64,000 nucleotides of DNA, taken from positions 166,160 to 230,159 of the forward strand of contig QAOA01001366.1 in the NCBI GenBank assembly GCA_003255065.1. Reading direction: 5' to 3'. Of the stretch, positions 61,725-64,000 are shown one piece after another. This DNA is from Cercis canadensis. Lineage: Eukaryota > Streptophyta > Magnoliopsida > Fabales > Fabaceae. Each line of letters opens with the position of its first letter. Position 1 is the first letter of the stretch. The notes beneath the pieces were generated by a model that was not told where the DNA came from, searched no databases, and was given only the letters and a program-made list of their open reading frames with translations. The translations under genes were made by a program, and so were the position numbers.

Positions 61725-61812
61725 GACTTATAGCTGAGTGATACTAAGATTGTCTTTAATATTTATGAGTTTTGTGTTTAAATTTAAAATCGTTGCCAAA
61801 ATAAATAAAAAT
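61725..61812 (+). mobile_element. tRNA-like SINE-type repeat, copy 3
   Basis: TAGCTGAGTGATACTAAG, then GTTTAAATTTAAAATCGTTG and CCAAAATAAATAAAAA. The spacing is the same as in the other copies, with more substitutions. Confidence 0.55.
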
Positions 61813-63289
61813 ATATATGTTAGGGACAACTTAAACTCAAGTTTTTGAAGGAGAGCAAGTGGCAAGTGCCTTTATCTCTAGGCCACAATACCAATTGCTG
61901 TATTGAATGTGGAAATCCCAAAAATGTTTGTATGATTTGGGGAAAATGTAATAAAAGGATGATTTTGTTTTTTGGTCAAGAAATATAAAGAGATTGGGTC
62001 AACTTAAGATAGTGAGAGAAAATTAAACAGGCTGGTGTTGGGCCTGACCCAGATAGCCTAGTTTTAACTGGGTTGGAAAATATGTGACCCAATGCTACTT
62101 TAGCTATGCATAGATCTCAGACCAAATACCAAAAAAAAAAAAAATATGCCAAGGTCTTCAATATATCGATTATTTTTTTTTTAAATATGGAAAAAGAATT
62201 AAAATTAAAAATGGAAGACACACACACACAATGAATGTGGTTATGTAATAATTAATATCTTAAGTGGTTTATTTTACAAATTTTATAATTATTTCATAAA
62301 ATGATTAGAAGATTAATTTGAAAGTGATTTAATATTTAACAGAAAAAGTAGAAATATTTCTGAGATTAAAAAAAAAATCAATAATTTTCTCTATATCTTT
62401 AGGGAGCCGTTATTTTTACACTTTATTTTTTCGATAACACACATTATTTAATGTCTAAATATAATATACACTAAATTACTCTCAATCAATATAGAAAATT
62501 TTTAATTTGATTAATTTTTTTTATATATTATAAGAGAGCTTTTATAATTGACTAAATTTTTTTATATTAAATAAAACTAAATCAGTCTATATTATATTTA
62601 AACATTAAATAATATTTAACATTAACAAAATCAAATATAAAAATAACAACTCCCATCTTTTATTCCATCTCTCTTTTCTAAGTTGTAATGCAACAAAAAG
62701 AGACTCTAGAAAATCCTCCAAAGTTGTAACAACTGTAGAGCAAAAGCATTGAACCATTCATATTGATTATGCTCCAAGAAGACAATGACATAAGGGTACA
62801 CAGTCAATTTTTCGCGCTTTAGCTCAAGGGAACAAACAAGAAACAACTCATTGCCTCTCTTTCTCCTTTTAAGATACTCTCTCTTTTCTCTTTCTGGAAA
62901 TTCTTCCTTTCTTTCTTCTCTCTATCATGAACATGGACTCAAATGAATTAGAATACCATGATAATGGAGCTTGGAATCCATAATGATACATGCATTAAGC
63001 AATCTGAAACTATATTAAGCTCACAGTTTCATGGTTTCATATTTCAATTTAGTAAACTTAAAGATAAAAGAAAGGCAAAGCATATATGCATATACCAGCA
63101 AGGCTAGATCAGATTCAGAATTCAAAACTCGAATTACTTTAAGTTGTTTTGTACATACTACTTTTGCTTTAATAAAGTTGGAGATGGAGTACAACCAAAT
63201 TTAGATTCCATGCCTATGTCAAAATGAGAAATTGCTAAGTGGGTTCATAATATTTTAAAATTAAGAATTTTTTTATGGGAATTCTATGA

Positions 63290-63440
63290 TACTATATGAG
63301 TATGTCATATTATACTGACGTGATAAGTATACATAATTTTTTATATTTTATTTTATTTTTAAACAAACTTAAAAATAATTAATTTGTACACATGTCATTC
63401 ATTTATTAGTTATTTCTATGTAGTATGACATATTACATAA
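63290..63440 (-). repeat. Copy C of the AT-rich dispersed repeat, inverted
   Basis: The reverse complement aligns with 963-1150 and 44175-44365, sharing TATGTCATACTACAT, TTAATTATTTTTAAGTTTGT, AAATAAAATAAAATAT and TATACTTATCACGTCAGTAT. Confidence 0.55.
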
Positions 63441-63554
63441 ATACCAAAAGTATCTAAGAAACCTCCATTTTTTTATGGATGACAAAATAACTGTATTTTT
63501 TTGTTATAATTTCTTGTAAATTATTTGAGTCATCTCACAAGTTATATATAATGA

Positions 63555-63647
63555 TTTTTTTTTTTGTTAGATGACAGCACGGAGACTCGAATTCTTGACT
63601 TCCTGCAAACTACTCAAACCTCTCACCACTAAATTACACTTAATGAC
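63555..63647 (-). mobile_element. 93-bp tRNA-derived SINE with a 13-bp target duplication
   Basis: Read on minus: an A-box-like TTTAGTGGTGAGAGGTTTGA, a B-box-like AGAATTCGAGTCTCC at tRNA spacing, a short body and a poly(A) of about 11. TTATATATAATGA (63542-63554) and TTATATATGATGA (63648-63660) flank it, 12 of 13 identical. It is a different family from the seven-copy repeat. Confidence 0.75.
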
Positions 63648-63957
63648 TTATATATGATGACATTTTAAATTCACAGTCTTGAATAAATTAAATTGAAGCA
63701 AATTTAAAACAAGCAAATGACTCAATTGAGAATAGTGAAATTGAGGGCCAGATTAATAAATATAGTAATATTTCTGTATAAAGAATATTAATTTATAATT
63801 TTTTTTTCAATATTCACAACTTCACAAGTGCTTCATGTAATCAATATCATTGTACATGTTGGCACGTTTTGCTAAGACATGAAAATAATATATACTCTCC
63901 ATGGTCCAAATGTTAGACATTTGCAGGCAATGAACTGGACCGGCTTCCCACAATGCT

Positions 63958-63962
<5 letters not shown>

Positions 63963-64000
<38 letters not shown>
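63963..64000. repeat. (AT)n microsatellite cut by the window end
   Basis: At least 19 perfect TA/AT units run to the last base. The full length is unknown. Confidence 0.95.

Larger units (their letters stand above)
59093..64000. other. Repeat-rich intergenic DNA to the window end
   Basis: No supportable gene. It contains three plus-strand copies of the tRNA-like SINE-type family (59450, 60145, 61725), a minus-strand SINE at 63555, copy C of the AT-rich family at 63290 and the terminal (AT)n run. Weak ORFs at 60334-60856 on minus have no recognisable domain. Confidence 0.6.

Noticed and set aside
1..64000. LTR retrotransposons, CRISPR arrays, rRNA genes, organellar insertions, viral integrations
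   Set aside because: Looked for and not found: no long TG...CA direct repeats with a primer-binding site, no reverse transcriptase or integrase motifs, no rRNA-like GC-rich conserved blocks, and no regularly spaced short repeats apart from the 55-bp minisatellite.

Overview
This is about 64 kb of AT-rich flowering-plant nuclear DNA, almost certainly eudicot. The evidence is long introns with canonical plant splice sites, T-rich intergenic DNA with poly-A/T tracts and (AT)n/(GA)n microsatellites, plant-only gene families (WRKY, callose synthase, TOM1-like) and plant-type transposable elements (Mutator-like, Tourist/PIF-like, SINE- and LINE-like). The species cannot be named from the sequence. 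I saw no organellar, bacterial or viral DNA. Eight single N's are present. Where the flanks are not homopolymer, the N sits between near-identical direct copies of 13-91 bases, which looks like contig ends that were abutted rather than merged.

Five protein-coding genes can be reconstructed exon by exon. (1) A group IIc WRKY factor of the WRKY71/28/8 type on + (5702-7396, 3 coding exons, 312 aa), preceded by a CT/(CTT)13 leader and, about 1.1 kb upstream, a block of G-box and W-box motifs. (2) On -, an RD-type receptor-like kinase of the At3g59110/At2g42960/At5g18500 type (15919-19082, 7 coding exons, 511 aa). (3) On -, a small plant protein I do not recognise (26178-27810, 181 aa). (4) On -, a complete callose synthase closest to CalS6/CalS7 (30138-43493, 42 coding exons, 1923 aa, one GC-AG intron). 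(5) On -, a TOM1/THH1-like multispanning membrane protein (47881-55747, 13 coding exons, 362 aa). In every model the reading frame is preserved across all junctions.

The order on the minus strand, TOM1-like then callose synthase then receptor kinase, matches, as I recall, Arabidopsis At3g59090-At3g59100-At3g59110. That suggests an ancestral block with the 181-aa gene lying inside it.

The intergenic DNA is a record of transposition. Two elements look like Mutator-like elements: 58024-59083, with 50-bp inverted termini and a perfect 9-bp target duplication, and 44804-45639, with 90-bp inverted termini. Both carry non-transposase, partly GC-rich, gene-like interiors (Pack-MULE-like). Three Tourist/PIF-like MITEs sit in CTTAG/CTAAG targets. 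Poly(A)-tailed retroposons with target duplications lie at 44521, 47272, 56131 and 63555. A dispersed family of about 90 bp with tRNA-like boxes has at least seven copies, and an AT-rich family of about 190 bp has three. Other repeats are a 300-bp direct duplication (24148/24721) and a nested 55-bp minisatellite inside intron 1 of the TOM1-like gene.
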